A stretch of 64,000 bases of DNA. Source: Aliivibrio fischeri. Its GTDB lineage: Bacteria > Pseudomonadota > Gammaproteobacteria > Enterobacterales > Vibrionaceae. Shown piece after piece: positions 43,190 to 53,626 of this stretch; position 1 is the stretch's first letter, and every line of letters begins with the position of its first letter. The position numbers and the translations under genes were made by a program. Location: assembly GCA_038993745.2 (NCBI GenBank), contig CP160630.1:682001-746000 (forward strand), in the 5' to 3' direction. Under the pieces are notes generated by a model. That model searched no databases. It was not told the origin of the DNA and saw only the letters and a list, made by a program, of their open reading frames with translations.

Positions 43190-43840
43190 ATGAAGCAAAA
43201 GTCTATACTCGCTCGTAATATCGAACAGCGAAAATATGATCTAGGAATCACTACTAACATTGAAGTAGCACGTAAATCAGGTGTTAGCCGAGCGGTCATT
43301 ACAAATATTGGACTACACCCAAATAAAAGTATCATGTTGGACAGTGCTGTACTTCTAGCTAAGGCTCTTGATTGTCGGCTTGAATGGTTAGCAACTGGTG
43401 AGGGGCCTATTAACCTTGATGATGTAGAAAGACACAACCGTTTACGTTACGGGGCCGTTGTAATTCGTACGTCAGAGCTTGAATCATCGACACCAGAAGA
43501 ACTTTTAAAGGAACTTTATGACGATCAAAGCCGTGAACGAGTTCCGTGCCCTGCTGGTAATAGTTTTACAACATTCATTGTTAGATTGAATCAAGATATT
43601 GGAAAATATGCTGCAGGTGGAATGATGTATTTCGACTATGAAAAAACACCAATAACAGGATCTGTTGTTCTGGCTAAGACTGCGAAAGATGCAGCACCAG
43701 AAATAATGGAATACACAAAAGCACACAATAGATCGTTCTTAAAATCGTTAAGTGAAGATTTACCAGCGGAATTAAAATTTATAGAAATTACAGAAGAAAT
43801 GGCAATCATTTCAACTTTAACGGCTTACGCTATCACTTAA
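43190..43840 (+). CDS. Phage-repressor-like regulator, 216 aa
   Basis: HTH of the CI/XRE type (EVARKSGVSRAVITNIGLHPNKSIMLDSAVLLAKALDC), followed by ATGEGP and a C-terminal domain in the place of an S24/LexA-type peptidase: VPCPAGNSFTTFIVRLNQDI and GSVVLAKTAKDAAPE. Catalytic Ser and Lys are not clearly in place, so self-cleavage is doubtful. Typical of prophages or mobile elements, but no phage genes are nearby. Confidence 0.82.
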   Translation: MKQKSILARNIEQRKYDLGITTNIEVARKSGVSRAVITNIGLHPNKSIMLDSAVLLAKALDCRLEWLATGEGPINLDDVERHNRLRYGAVVIRTSELESSTPEELLKELYDDQSRERVPCPAGNSFTTFIVRLNQDIGKYAAGGMMYFDYEKTPITGSVVLAKTAKDAAPEIMEYTKAHNRSFLKSLSEDLPAELKFIEITEEMAIISTLTAYAIT

Positions 43841-43866
43841 TAAGCATACAAAAGTTTAGCCACCAC

Positions 43867-43896
43867 AAAGCCCCGTTTCTAAGGGGCCTTCTTTTT
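43867..43896 (+). terminator. Terminator after the regulator
   Basis: AAGCCCC/GGGGCCTT with one bulge, then CTTTTT. Confidence 0.7.
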
Positions 43897-44089
43897 CATC
43901 TCACGGAACTGAAACTGATAAAAAATCTTTTTTAATATTGAATGTAGTTCACTTTATTGCACTGAACTATTATCGCATGCTCCGTTCAGATTAAACCGCA
44001 CAAATGAATTTAAAAAAACGTAACCTTTAGAATGCTTATGGATTAGTATGAACAATATGAAAAATGAATACTGCAATTAAAACTGTTTC

Positions 44090-44110
44090 GGGGTTCTACA
44101 AGAGAACCCC
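44090..44110 (-). terminator. Hairpin after the chemoreceptor gene
   Basis: Perfect stem GGGGTTCT/AGAACCCC; the U-tract on the minus strand is weak (GAAACAGTTTTAATT). Confidence 0.55.
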
Positions 44111-44136
44111 TCAAAAGGTAAACCTAAAGCCGTCTG

Positions 44137-46050
44137 TTAGACTTTAAAAGCACCAACTAATTGATCTAATCGTTGTGAAAGTGCGTTCAATTGCTGGCTT
44201 GAATCTGCAAGCTCTTGTGCTGTGGCGGTGGTTAACTCATTAATACCATTAATCTCTTCGATGTTTTGGTTAATCGTATAAACCACAGTAGATTGCTCTT
44301 CTGTTGCCGTTGCTACTTGCGTATTCATATCAGAAATATCTGTGATACTTTTTGCAATACCCGCTAACACTTGTGTTGCACTGTCTGCAGATTCCACACC
44401 GCGAGCCGTTACACTGTGACTTGCTTCCATCGCATCCACCGCATTTTTCGCTTCGTTTTGCAGTTGATCAATCATCTTCTGGATTTCATCCGTCGATTCT
44501 GATGTACGACTTGCTAATTGACGAACTTCATCTGCAACCACAGCAAAACCACGACCATGATCACCAGCTCGCGCGGCTTCAATAGCTGCGTTTAACGCAA
44601 GTAAGTTGGTTTGTTCTGAAATACCACGAATAACATCAAGGATAGAGCCAATGTCTTGTGTTGTACCCGCTAATTGCTCCACCACATGGCTAACTTGAAC
44701 TAAATCGCCTTCAAGTTGGGTAATTGCATCACGAGAATCAATCACAGTTTGACGACCATCTTGAGTGCTTGCTTCAGCTTTACTTGCTGATTGTGCCGCA
44801 TTCGCCGCATTGGATGCAATTTCGTTAATCGTACTGCCCATTTGGTTAATAGCCGTTACTACTTGAAGCGTTTGGTCACGCTGCATTTCACTGTTATCAC
44901 GTGTTGATGTCGCTTTTAATGCTACGTTTTCGGCAGTAGTGTGTAATACATGGCCAGTTTCAACCACTTCAGAAACCGTATTGTGAATTTTCTCTACAAA
45001 GCTATTAAAGCCTTTTGAAAGTTCTGTGATCTCATCATTCCCTTTCACTTCGATACGATGCGTTAAATCACCTTCTCCCTCACCAAGCTCTTTAAAGCGA
45101 TGCGCAAGTTCGTTCAGTTTATTGGTGATTGAGCCTGCACCCCAAATAGCTAAAGAGACAAATACCGCAATAATCACCACAATCCACATAATGATATCTT
45201 GGGTAGAGGCATGCAAACTTTCAAACACTTCAGAAACCGGCACTTCAGCAACAATAAACCACTCCATTGAAGGAATGTAATGCGAAGCAATAAAGATCTC
45301 TTGGCCACCTTTTTCCATGCGGCTTAAGTTAAAGTTTTTCTTTGTCAGTAATACCGATGCTTCGGCAGAGCCAACCACATCTTTAATGGTTTGCTTGCCC
45401 ATAATCGCTTTGTTTTTATGGATTTTGATATTACCGTCACCATCCATTAAATAAACAAAACCCGTTTGTTCAATTCTAAATCCATTTAACAAAGCAACCA
45501 TATCATCTAATGATTTAGATAAACCAGCCATTGAAACGCCATTTAGCTGTTGGAAATTAACAAACAGTTTTACTTCACCGTTTTGCTCAGTAAATACATT
45601 CAACATACGCTCAGGGCCACTTTGTGTGAACCCAAAAAACCAACCGTCTTGTTGTTTGTTTAGTTGACGTAAAAAGCCATCCTGATTCCAATAATTTGCT
45701 GTTTGACGGTTAGCAACGGATGCATCATTCAGATTATGTTGTTGTTTTAATTTATTTAATTGACCAATAAGAACATCTTGGTCTTCAGGAGAGATGTAAG
45801 GATCAGAAATAGCATCGATAATGAAAGGGTTATTAGACATTTGCTCAGCAGCAGCAGAAAGTACAGCCACCTCTTTATCTACTTCTCCACCAATTTGGTC
45901 GAGAATGGTAGGAAGCTCAAGCGTGGTTAGCCTTTCATCTAAAGTTTCGTACGCTTTTTTTTGGGCGACAATACCCACAAGAGAAGTTGAAGCAATGATA
46001 GCGATAACGATACCGGCGACGAGTTTCTGTTTTATTGTTAGATTAATCAT
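44137..46050 (-). CDS. Methyl-accepting chemotaxis protein with dCache domain, 637 aa
   Basis: TM1 at residues 9-30, a periplasmic double-Cache domain (about 35-285, including [21 protein letters not shown] and [16 protein letters not shown]), TM2 at 288-310, HAMP, then the coiled signalling domain with the hairpin tip [21 protein letters not shown] and [15 protein letters not shown]. dCache domains bind small molecules such as amino acids in the periplasm. Single gene; convergent with the regulator at 43190. Confidence 0.96.
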   Translation of the reverse strand: MINLTIKQKLVAGIVIAIIASTSLVGIVAQKKAYETLDERLTTLELPTILDQIGGEVDKEVAVLSAAAEQMSNNPFIIDAISDPYISPEDQDVLIGQLNKLKQQHNLNDASVANRQTANYWNQDGFLRQLNKQQDGWFFGFTQSGPERMLNVFTEQNGEVKLFVNFQQLNGVSMAGLSKSLDDMVALLNGFRIEQTGFVYLMDGDGNIKIHKNKAIMGKQTIKDVVGSAEASVLLTKKNFNLSRMEKGGQEIFIASHYIPSMEWFIVAEVPVSEVFESLHASTQDIIMWIVVIIAVFVSLAIWGAGSITNKLNELAHRFKELGEGEGDLTHRIEVKGNDEITELSKGFNSFVEKIHNTVSEVVETGHVLHTTAENVALKATSTRDNSEMQRDQTLQVVTAINQMGSTINEIASNAANAAQSASKAEASTQDGRQTVIDSRDAITQLEGDLVQVSHVVEQLAGTTQDIGSILDVIRGISEQTNLLALNAAIEAARAGDHGRGFAVVADEVRQLASRTSESTDEIQKMIDQLQNEAKNAVDAMEASHSVTARGVESADSATQVLAGIAKSITDISDMNTQVATATEEQSTVVYTINQNIEEINGINELTTATAQELADSSQQLNALSQRLDQLVGAFKV

Positions 46051-46242
46051 AATTTTTCCACAGCTAAAATAGACCCTTCATATAACGGCGGTACATTTCA
46101 TAACTTTAATAAATAATTAGAAAAACATTCATTAATTAAATAGTTGAATAATTTCGAACTAAACCCAATCTTATTAGGAACTAATGTGGCTTTATTGAGT
46201 CACAGACAATAATTACTAAACAATCCAGACATTGGGTGAACT

Positions 46243-47199
46243 ATGCCAGCGTTAAAAATTCAACAATTACAAACTTACCTTGAATCTCAAGTCATTGGTC
46301 AACCAGATTTAGTAAAGCAGTTATTAATTGCCCTACTTGCAGATGGTCATATTTTAGTTGAAGGTCCTCCGGGTCTTGCAAAAACGCGTGCAGTTAAAAT
46401 TTTGGCAGACTCTATTGAGGGAGATTTCCACCGTATTCAATTCACTCCTGACTTATTGCCATCAGACTTAACCGGTACCGATATTTACCGTCAAGAGACC
46501 GGTGAATTTACGTTCCAACCGGGTCCAATTTTCAACTCATTAGTATTGGCTGATGAGATCAACCGTGCGCCAGCCAAAGTCCAAGCGGCGATGCTAGAAG
46601 CCATGGCTGAAAAACAAATCACAGCGGGTCGAAATACCTATCAACTGCCTGAGCTATTCTTAGTCATGGCAACGCAAAACCCGATTGAACAAGAAGGGAC
46701 TTACCCACTACCAGAAGCGCAGCTTGATCGTTTCTTAATGCATTTGGATGTGGATTACCCTGGCGCACAAGACGAACTAGCCATTCTTCGTTTAAATCGT
46801 GGTGAAGCATTAGGTGAACAAGCACAAAGACCACAACCATTAGCGCAAAGTGAGATTTTCAGTGCTCGTAAAGAAGTGTTATCTATTTACATGGCCCCTG
46901 AAATCGAGCAATACATTATTCGTATTACAATGGCGACACGTAAGCCTGCGCAATACTGCCAAGAGTTAGCAAACCAACTTGAGATGGGTGTTAGTCCACG
47001 AGCGACATTAGCGTTAGATCGTTGTGCTCGTGCACACGCATGGTTAGCAGGTCGTGATTACGTAAGCCCTGAAGATGTTCAAGCTATGGCTTATCCTGTA
47101 TTACGTCACCGACTGCTATTAAGCTTCCAAGCGCAAGCAGAAGGCACAACGGCAAATAAAGTCATTGAGCGTTTATTACAAATGGTAGCGGCGTCTTAA
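46243..47199 (+). CDS. MoxR-type AAA+ ATPase, 318 aa
   Basis: Walker A at residues 41-48 (GPPGLAKT), Walker B with LVLADEINRAPAK, sensor and arginine finger region ATQNPIEQEGTYPLPEAQLDRF, all typical MoxR. First gene of a six-gene operon with DUF58 and VWA proteins, as in the aerotolerance (Bat) loci. MoxR ATPases work with VWA proteins to load metals or assemble complexes. Confidence 0.95.
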   Translation: MPALKIQQLQTYLESQVIGQPDLVKQLLIALLADGHILVEGPPGLAKTRAVKILADSIEGDFHRIQFTPDLLPSDLTGTDIYRQETGEFTFQPGPIFNSLVLADEINRAPAKVQAAMLEAMAEKQITAGRNTYQLPELFLVMATQNPIEQEGTYPLPEAQLDRFLMHLDVDYPGAQDELAILRLNRGEALGEQAQRPQPLAQSEIFSARKEVLSIYMAPEIEQYIIRITMATRKPAQYCQELANQLEMGVSPRATLALDRCARAHAWLAGRDYVSPEDVQAMAYPVLRHRLLLSFQAQAEGTTANKVIERLLQMVAAS

Positions 47200-47247
47200 T
47201 TTAATCAAGACACATTGCTAAACGTTAATTCGACATAAGCAGATATT

Positions 47248-48206
47248 GTGAAGAAAACAAATACACTAACACTGCCACCACACAGCAATGGCGTTACCTT
47301 GTCACTTAATGAGTTGGTTCACTACAAGAACCACTCATTACAGTGGTTACCGCCAGCACAATCTGTATGGTCAAAAATGAATGGCAGTCATCAAAGCCGT
47401 CAAAAAGGCCGTGGCATGGATTTTTCTGAAGTACGCCAGTATCAACCGGGGATGACATTCGCTCTATTGATTGGCGTGTCACTGCACGTACAGGAAAACC
47501 ACATACCAAGCTCTACAGTGAAGAACGAGAACAACCAACCATGCTTTTTGTGGATGTCAGTGACACCATGCGTTTTGGTTCACAGCTTCTATTCAAATCC
47601 GCTCAAGCGGCGCATTTTGCCAGTTTGCTCAGTTGGATAACCTTAGCTGAAAAAGATCGCGTTGGTGGGATCATCTTTGATGGTAAATCCACACTCGATT
47701 GTAAGCCCTCTTCTCGTCAAAAAGTGGTCTTACAATTTCTTCAAAAGATCATTGAGCGTCATAACACCACGTCATCAAATACAGAGCAAACGACAACGCA
47801 ACAAACGGATTCTTTTGTTAAAGGCTTACAGCAGCTACAACGCTTGTGTCCAAAAGGCAGTGAAATCGTCATCATCAGTGATTTCTACGCACTTACGGAC
47901 GATTGCAAAGCGATATTCAGTCAATTAAGCAAACACAATCGCATTCAGTTTGTGATGATAAACGATCCATTAGAGCAAGGGGTGACCCGTTTTAATGGCG
48001 TAGAGCATGTCTCTGATAACAAACGTTCGGCATGGTTAGATTTCTCCTCTCTTTCCACTAAAAATGCCTTACAACAACAGGCTAACCTGCATAAAGCGTA
48101 TGTACAAAACATGGCGATGCAATTGGGCATTCATTTACATACCCTATCGTCAGGTTTTCCTTTATTAAACCAATTAACCACAGCACAGGATAAAGGAAAT
48201 AATTAA
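47248..48206 (+). pseudogene. DUF58 protein, frameshifted
   Basis: The first frame (from GTG 47248) reads to RQYQPG, then at a run of four G (47448-47451) leaves the family frame. With one more base it continues DDIRSIDWRVTARTGKPHTKLY, then MLFVDVSDTMRFG, the conserved DUF58 core, and the frame ends at 48206. DUF58 is the usual partner of MoxR. As sequenced, the N-terminal part would end early at 47640, and an internal start at 47541 would give only the C-terminal 221 residues. Confidence 0.85.
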
Positions 48207-48739
48207 TGTCTTTATCTTCAACAGCAGCACCAAATGCTGCATCACCGTCCGCCCCATTGCCTTTAGCGGATTTACATTTACCAGAAGCACCAAGCTTCTC
48301 GCTGTCATGGCAAGGTTACGGATTAATTTTTCTTATTATTGCTTGTATTGCTCTTATTGTTTGGGCTTTTATGGCTTACAGAAAAAAACGACGCCTTCAA
48401 CGGGTCGCTTTATCGGAATTAGCGAAATTAAAGCCAGAACAGACTCGTGATGTAGCAAAACTATTAAAACAAGCTGCATTGAGTCATTTCTCTCGTCAGC
48501 AAATTGCAGCACTGCATGGACTCGCTTGGTGGAATTTTATTGAACAAAAGCTTCCGACTAAAAAACAAGCCAATGTTCACTTTGCTACTCGCTCAGAAAT
48601 GCTCGAGAAAGCCTTATACGGCAAAGTGCCTTTATCTGAAACCAATCAGAAACGCTTTTATGATGATGTGCGTTACTGGTTGATTCATGCATTGCCTGCA
48701 AAACAAAAAAAAGCAGTGCAAGGAGCAAAACATGATTGA
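48206..48739 (+). CDS. DUF4381 family protein, 177 aa
   Basis: Starts at the last base of the DUF58 stop. Proline-rich start with ADLHLPEAPSFSLSWQGY, one transmembrane helix at about residues 48-70, then a cytoplasmic region (RVALSELAKLKPEQTRD, LHGLAWWNFIEQKLP). DUF4381 is a standard member of this operon type. The VWA gene downstream overlaps its end by eight bases. Confidence 0.88.
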   Translation: MSLSSTAAPNAASPSAPLPLADLHLPEAPSFSLSWQGYGLIFLIIACIALIVWAFMAYRKKRRLQRVALSELAKLKPEQTRDVAKLLKQAALSHFSRQQIAALHGLAWWNFIEQKLPTKKQANVHFATRSEMLEKALYGKVPLSETNQKRFYDDVRYWLIHALPAKQKKAVQGAKHD

Positions 48740-49697
48740 ATTTATGTGGTGGTGGGCATGGTTTTTATTGCCAATCCCATTGGTGATCTATTTCTTAATG
48801 CCAGAAAAAGAAGCTGGCGAAGCGATTCATTTGCCTCGTTTGCCCGATCAAGGTGAATACAAACAACCAAATAAACGCATTAATATTGGCTTATTATCAT
48901 TGGCTTGGCTTTTATTGATAGCGGCACTTGCACGTCCTGTCTGGTATGGCGAACCTGTGGATATTCAGCCAGAACACAGAGACATGATGCTGGTGGTGGA
49001 TTTATCCGGCTCTATGGCAGAAGAAGACATGAAAACCAGTAATGGTGATTTTGTTGACCGCTTAACCGCTGTTAAGCAAGTGGTGTCCGATTTTATTGAC
49101 CAACGTAAAGGCGACCGCCTTGGCTTAGTGCTGTTTGGTGATCACGCTTATCTTCAAACGCCCCTTACCTTTGATAGAAACACAGTACGTGAACAATTAG
49201 ATCGTACCGTTCTTCGTTTAGTAGGGCAAATGACAGCAATGGGTGAAGGTTTAGGACTGGCAACCAAAACCTTTATTGAAAGTAATGCACCACAAAGAAC
49301 CATTATTTTATTAAGTGATGGCGCTAATACGGCAGGTGTACTAGAGCCATTACAAGCGGCACAACTGGCAAAAGATAATCATGCCAAGATTTACACCGTT
49401 GGTATTGGCGCTGGTGAAATGCAAGTACGTGGATTCTTTGGAAAACAAACGGTAAATACCGCTCGTGATCTGGATGAAGATACCTTAACTAAGATTGCGA
49501 CAATGACTGGTGGACAATATTTCCGTGCTCGTAACGCCGATGAACTTGCAGAAATTTATCAAACTATTGATGCATTAGAGCCTGTGACTCAAGCAACACA
49601 AACTTGGCGTCCCCATGAAGAGTGGTTCCGTTACCCACTAATGGGCTATTTGTTTGTTCTTTTCATTATTGTTGGAGTAAGAAAACGCCATGGCTAA
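48732..49697 (+). CDS. VWA-domain protein, BatA-like, 321 aa
   Basis: MIDAS motif DLSGS at residues 90-94 in LVVDLSGSMAEED, with TAMGEGLGLATK (Thr) and LSDGANTAG (Asp). TM helices at about 5-20, 52-68 and near the C-terminus hold the VWA domain at the inner membrane. AAGGAG precedes the ATG at 48732; the longer ORF upstream is rejected. Confidence 0.92.
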   Translation: MIEFMWWWAWFLLPIPLVIYFLMPEKEAGEAIHLPRLPDQGEYKQPNKRINIGLLSLAWLLLIAALARPVWYGEPVDIQPEHRDMMLVVDLSGSMAEEDMKTSNGDFVDRLTAVKQVVSDFIDQRKGDRLGLVLFGDHAYLQTPLTFDRNTVREQLDRTVLRLVGQMTAMGEGLGLATKTFIESNAPQRTIILLSDGANTAGVLEPLQAAQLAKDNHAKIYTVGIGAGEMQVRGFFGKQTVNTARDLDEDTLTKIATMTGGQYFRARNADELAEIYQTIDALEPVTQATQTWRPHEEWFRYPLMGYLFVLFIIVGVRKRHG

Positions 49698-51597
49698 TTT
49701 TACTTTTCTCTATCCGATGTGGTTTTTAGCCCTCATACCATTAGTGGCTTTGATTGTTATTCAACGCAAAAACCAACATCACGGTGGCTTAATCGCCCCA
49801 CACATAGCAAAACAACTTGGCATGGTTCAAAAAAAGAACGGCCATGGTTTTTTATACGGACTCAGCGTTATTTGGTTTTGTGTGACAACAGCACTTGCCG
49901 GACCAAGTTTTGGCTATAAAGAAACACCGAGTTTTCAGCTTTCTGGTGCTCGAATTCTTGTCATGGATATGTCTCGCTCTTTGTATGCGACGGATCTTAA
50001 ACCTAACCGTTTAACTCAAGCAAAATACAAAGCTAAAGATCTTCTGCCTTACTGGAAAGAAGGCATGACAGGGTTAGTGGCTTATGCCAACAGCAGTTAT
50101 TTAGTGAGTCCGTTAACAGGTGACAGCAAAACGTTAGATAATCTCATTACTAACCTATCTCCTGAAATCATGCCTTATAAAGGGAAAGGAAGTAATTTAT
50201 CGGCAGCGATCAATCAAAGTATTGAGATGATGAAAAAATCTGGCCATCAACAAGGTGATATCGTTGTATTAACTGACGGTATTTCTTCATCACAACTTGA
50301 AAAAGTCACTGCACTAATTGATGGTACCAAGTGGCGTATTAGTTTATTGGGTGTCGGAACCACTAATGGCGCACCTATCGAGCTGCCTAATGGCCAATTA
50401 TTAACGGACAACACGGGTAAAACGGTCGTCGCAAAACTCAATCCACAACCATTACAGCAAATAGCGACGGAAACGCATGGTGTGGCGCAGCTTATCCAAT
50501 CGGATAACAGCGACATTGATGCTATCGTTCGGTTAACAAAAACACCTTTAGAACAAGTAACAAAAAACAGCGATACACAAGTAAACAGCCGTGCAAACCA
50601 CGGATACTGGTTACTCTTCCCTATTGTATTGCTTTCACTATTTGCTTTTCGAAAAGGAATGATTTTAGCTTTATTGCTTGTATTGTTACCTATAGATAAG
50701 TCCATGGCGAATACGTTGTTATCAAACGATTACAACGCTCACCAACAATATGAGCAAAAAGAATATCAAGCGGCCAGTGAACAATTCCAATCCAAACAAT
50801 GGAAAGGAGCGGCTCAATATAAAGCGGGAGATTATAAAGGCGCTATTGAAAGCTTAACTGGCCTTAGTGATGTTCAATCGCAATATAATCTTGCGAATGC
50901 ATTAGCACAAAATGGACAACTTGAAGACGCTAAAGCCCAATATGAGTCTTTATTACAAGCTCATCCCGACATGAAGGATGCTAAAACCAATTTAGATATC
51001 GTGAATAAAGCGCTAGAGCAACAGCAACAGCAAAACGATAAGAATAAGCAATCGGATAAAAACAAAGACAATAAAGAGCAAGATCAGAATAAAGATAAGC
51101 AAGATAACAAAGACGGATCTGATCAATCTTCAAATTCTAAAGACTCGCAATCTCAAGATTCACAGCAGAATCAGCAGAATCAGCAGAATCAGCAGAATCA
51201 GCAGAATCAGCAGAATCAGCAGAATCAGCAGAATCAGCAGAAGGATAAATCACAATCTGAGAGCAAGTCAAAATCAGATAAACAAGAAAAATCCGATGCT
51301 TCTTCTCAAGAGCAGAAACAACAAGCTCAAGATAAAAAGCAGCAAGAACAGAAAGAGAAAGAAAAATCAGCACAAGCAAGCGATAAGCAAAAAGAGCAAA
51401 GCGACGCTGACAAAGAGAAGAAACAAGCTCAAATGCAGTCTCAACAAGGTCAAATTGATAGCGATGCAAAAACAACGGATCCACGTTTACAAAAACTAGA
51501 GCAATCAGGTGCTAAAGAAGACGAACTGCTTCGTGCCCTACTCTATTTACAAGCTCAACAACAAGAGCCACCACAAGCTTCTGAGAACGAATGGTAA
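49690..51597 (+). CDS. VWA and TPR protein, BatB/BatC-like fusion, 635 aa
   Basis: Starts inside the BatA-like gene. N-terminal two helices, a VWA domain with MIDAS MDMSRSLYA, a second TM pair around residues 300-330, then TPR repeats (YQAASEQFQSKQW, YNLANALAQNGQLEDAKAQYESLL), and a Q/K/D/S-rich tail of about 200 residues. The tail contains eight exact copies of a 9-bp unit (QQN) at 51163-51234. It fuses the BatB and BatC parts seen separately in other bacteria. Confidence 0.92.
   Translation: MANFTFLYPMWFLALIPLVALIVIQRKNQHHGGLIAPHIAKQLGMVQKKNGHGFLYGLSVIWFCVTTALAGPSFGYKETPSFQLSGARILVMDMSRSLYATDLKPNRLTQAKYKAKDLLPYWKEGMTGLVAYANSSYLVSPLTGDSKTLDNLITNLSPEIMPYKGKGSNLSAAINQSIEMMKKSGHQQGDIVVLTDGISSSQLEKVTALIDGTKWRISLLGVGTTNGAPIELPNGQLLTDNTGKTVVAKLNPQPLQQIATETHGVAQLIQSDNSDIDAIVRLTKTPLEQVTKNSDTQVNSRANHGYWLLFPIVLLSLFAFRKGMILALLLVLLPIDKSMANTLLSNDYNAHQQYEQKEYQAASEQFQSKQWKGAAQYKAGDYKGAIESLTGLSDVQSQYNLANALAQNGQLEDAKAQYESLLQAHPDMKDAKTNLDIVNKALEQQQQQNDKNKQSDKNKDNKEQDQNKDKQDNKDGSDQSSNSKDSQSQDSQQNQQNQQNQQNQQNQQNQQNQQNQQKDKSQSESKSKSDKQEKSDASSQEQKQQAQDKKQQEQKEKEKSAQASDKQKEQSDADKEKKQAQMQSQQGQIDSDAKTTDPRLQKLEQSGAKEDELLRALLYLQAQQQEPPQASENEW
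51163..51234 (+). repeat. 9-bp tandem repeat (CAGCAGAAT)x8 inside BatB-like gene
   Basis: Eight exact copies, coding for QQN repeats; copy changes keep the frame. Confidence 0.95.
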
Positions 51598-53264
51598 TAC
51601 CGATGAAAAGACACTTAAACTACCAATCTTCAATAATGAAAACATCACTGATGAAGAAAATACTATTACTGCTTACCCTGACTATCAGCGGAATTTCGTA
51701 CGCCAACGCCCAAGCGATTGCAACCGTTAGCAAAAACAACATAACCGAAAACGAAGTTATTCAACTAATGGTGTCAGTAGATAAAAGTGCAGACCAAAGT
51801 AAGTTTGATATTAGCCAGCTCGGACCGGATTTTCGTTCAGGCCAAGTCAGCTTTGGTAGCTCTCGTTCATTAGTTAATGGCGATTACAGTGTTCAAAGCC
51901 AATGGACCGTATCGATTGCACCAACCAAAATGGGGATATTAACCATTCCAAGTATGGAGGTTGCAGGTGAACAAACAAACCCAATCAACATTCGGGTAAA
52001 TAAAGACGCAACGGCACCAAAAAGCAGCGATATTATCAAAGTCAGCGGTGAGTTAAGTAAAAACGAATTGTACGAAGGTGAAACGGCACAATTTAATGCC
52101 AAAATAGCCATCTTTGCTGATATTCGTCGTTTAAAAGATCCAAATATCATTACTCCTCAAGGAAACGGTGTTGAATTTTCTCCTATTGGTGAAAGTAAAC
52201 AATATCAAACGGTTATTGATGGTTTACAAGCAACTGTGGTTGAACAGGTATTTAGTCTAAGCGCAAACAAAGCAGGTAAATTAACCTTTGATGGCTTGGC
52301 TTTTACGGGGGGATTAATACAAACCGATCGTTACGGTCGTAGCACCAAGTTAATTCCATTAAACATAAACCCAAAACAATACTCAATTAATGTATTAACT
52401 AAACCATCTGATTACAAAGGAACATGGTTACCAACCAGTGATTTGAAACTAGGTCAGCAATGGCTCGTTGATGGCAAAGTCCTAACCAACACAGAGGTTG
52501 AAGCTGGCACAGCCATTACTCGCCAAATCACCCTAATGATGGCTGATGTCCCACCAGAAAAATTACCATCTATCGATATTAGTTATCCAAAATTAGTTCG
52601 TATGTACGACGAAAAGCCGACCATTGGTAAAGACAGCCAAGGGAATAGTGTGATGACCATTAAACAAGTGATCATTCCACATACATCGGGCCAAGTTGAA
52701 TTGCCAGCGGTATCGATTCAATGGTGGAACAGCAAAACGCACAAAGCAGAAGTCGCAAAATTAGATTCATTAACGCTAACCGTGACACCAAACAGCCAAA
52801 AAAGCGAACAAATGATCGAGCAACAAACAAATGAGCAATCGAAAACCGTAATAAAACGAGAAGTTGATCACGGTATTTGGCCTTATACCACCCTAGGTTT
52901 TGCTATTTTATGGCTATTAACACTTATTGCTTGGTATAAAGCGCGAAACAGTGTGAACAAAGAAACATTAGCGGTTACATCGAATCACGGCATATCAAAC
53001 AGTGATATTTCTGTATTAATTACGGCACTTAAATCAGACAATACCATACTTGCACATCAGATCATTCAAGACCATTCTGATGACTGGAAAGCAAAAGGAA
53101 TCGATACAGATAAAGTCAAAGTGCTCATTGAAAAATTAAGCCATGCTAAATACTCAAACAAATCAGAAAACACTGATAAAGAAAGGCTTATTAAAGAGAT
53201 AACTCAACAATTAAAGGTGAGTAAAAAATCAAAAACAAGCCCAACTGAACTTGAAGCATTATAG
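51591..53264 (+). CDS. BatD-like protein, 557 aa
   Basis: Start overlaps the stop of the previous gene by seven bases. A signal peptide lies at about residues 21-41 (MKKILLLLTLTISGISYANAQA), followed by the beta-sandwich BatD region (ATVSKNNITENEVIQLMVSVDKSAD, ELYEGETAQFNAKI) and one C-terminal TM (WPYTTLGFAILWLLTLIAWY) with a helical cytoplasmic tail. Oxygen-tolerance (Bat) protein family. Confidence 0.92.
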   Translation: MVIPMKRHLNYQSSIMKTSLMKKILLLLTLTISGISYANAQAIATVSKNNITENEVIQLMVSVDKSADQSKFDISQLGPDFRSGQVSFGSSRSLVNGDYSVQSQWTVSIAPTKMGILTIPSMEVAGEQTNPINIRVNKDATAPKSSDIIKVSGELSKNELYEGETAQFNAKIAIFADIRRLKDPNIITPQGNGVEFSPIGESKQYQTVIDGLQATVVEQVFSLSANKAGKLTFDGLAFTGGLIQTDRYGRSTKLIPLNINPKQYSINVLTKPSDYKGTWLPTSDLKLGQQWLVDGKVLTNTEVEAGTAITRQITLMMADVPPEKLPSIDISYPKLVRMYDEKPTIGKDSQGNSVMTIKQVIIPHTSGQVELPAVSIQWWNSKTHKAEVAKLDSLTLTVTPNSQKSEQMIEQQTNEQSKTVIKREVDHGIWPYTTLGFAILWLLTLIAWYKARNSVNKETLAVTSNHGISNSDISVLITALKSDNTILAHQIIQDHSDDWKAKGIDTDKVKVLIEKLSHAKYSNKSENTDKERLIKEITQQLKVSKKSKTSPTELEAL

Positions 53265-53287
53265 GCTTTAACTGCATAAATGAATTT

Positions 53288-53314
53288 AAGGCTGGCTATG
53301 TGTCAGCCTTTTTT
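53288..53314 (+). terminator. Terminator of the Bat operon
   Basis: AAGGCTG/CAGCCTT stem, then TTTT. Confidence 0.85.
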
Positions 53315-53451
53315 ATGTCTCACCACACCTCAGCACTTCCACTCTTTCTTAATCTCATCCAGATAAGTACTTTCTTCGTATTTTTAATTAACTTTTTTAA
53401 TTTTTCACTAATGGTTTGCGCAAACGATCACGCTCAAATATTCAGATAAAA

Positions 53452-53625
53452 ATGGATGTATCTTCACACAATGTTCGATTTACCATTGACTTATTCGACA
53501 GAAAGCTCAATTATCACCTTATCAAATGTTCACTACCATCGCATTTGCTCAAACAAGCACAGATGGAAGCGAGACGGACTTTAAAAGAATGTGCTAAATC
53601 GCATATGACAAGTAAGGGTAAGTAG
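53452..53625 (+). CDS. Possible small basic protein before tal, 57 aa
   Basis: Frame [20 protein letters not shown]... ends TAG one base before the tal start. No clear ribosome site for it. It could be a leader peptide or noise; the tight junction with tal is the main argument for it. Confidence 0.3.
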   Translation: MDVSSHNVRFTIDLFDRKLNYHLIKCSLPSHLLKQAQMEARRTLKECAKSHMTSKGK

Positions 53626-53626
53626 T

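Noticed and set aside
41495..43840. Possible prophage
   Set aside because: Two helix-turn-helix genes and an outer-membrane protein are present, but no integrase of phage type, structural, lysis or packaging genes.
51137..51484. Antisense frame with repeated ADS
   Set aside because: It is the reverse complement of the QQN-coding repeat in the BatB-like gene.
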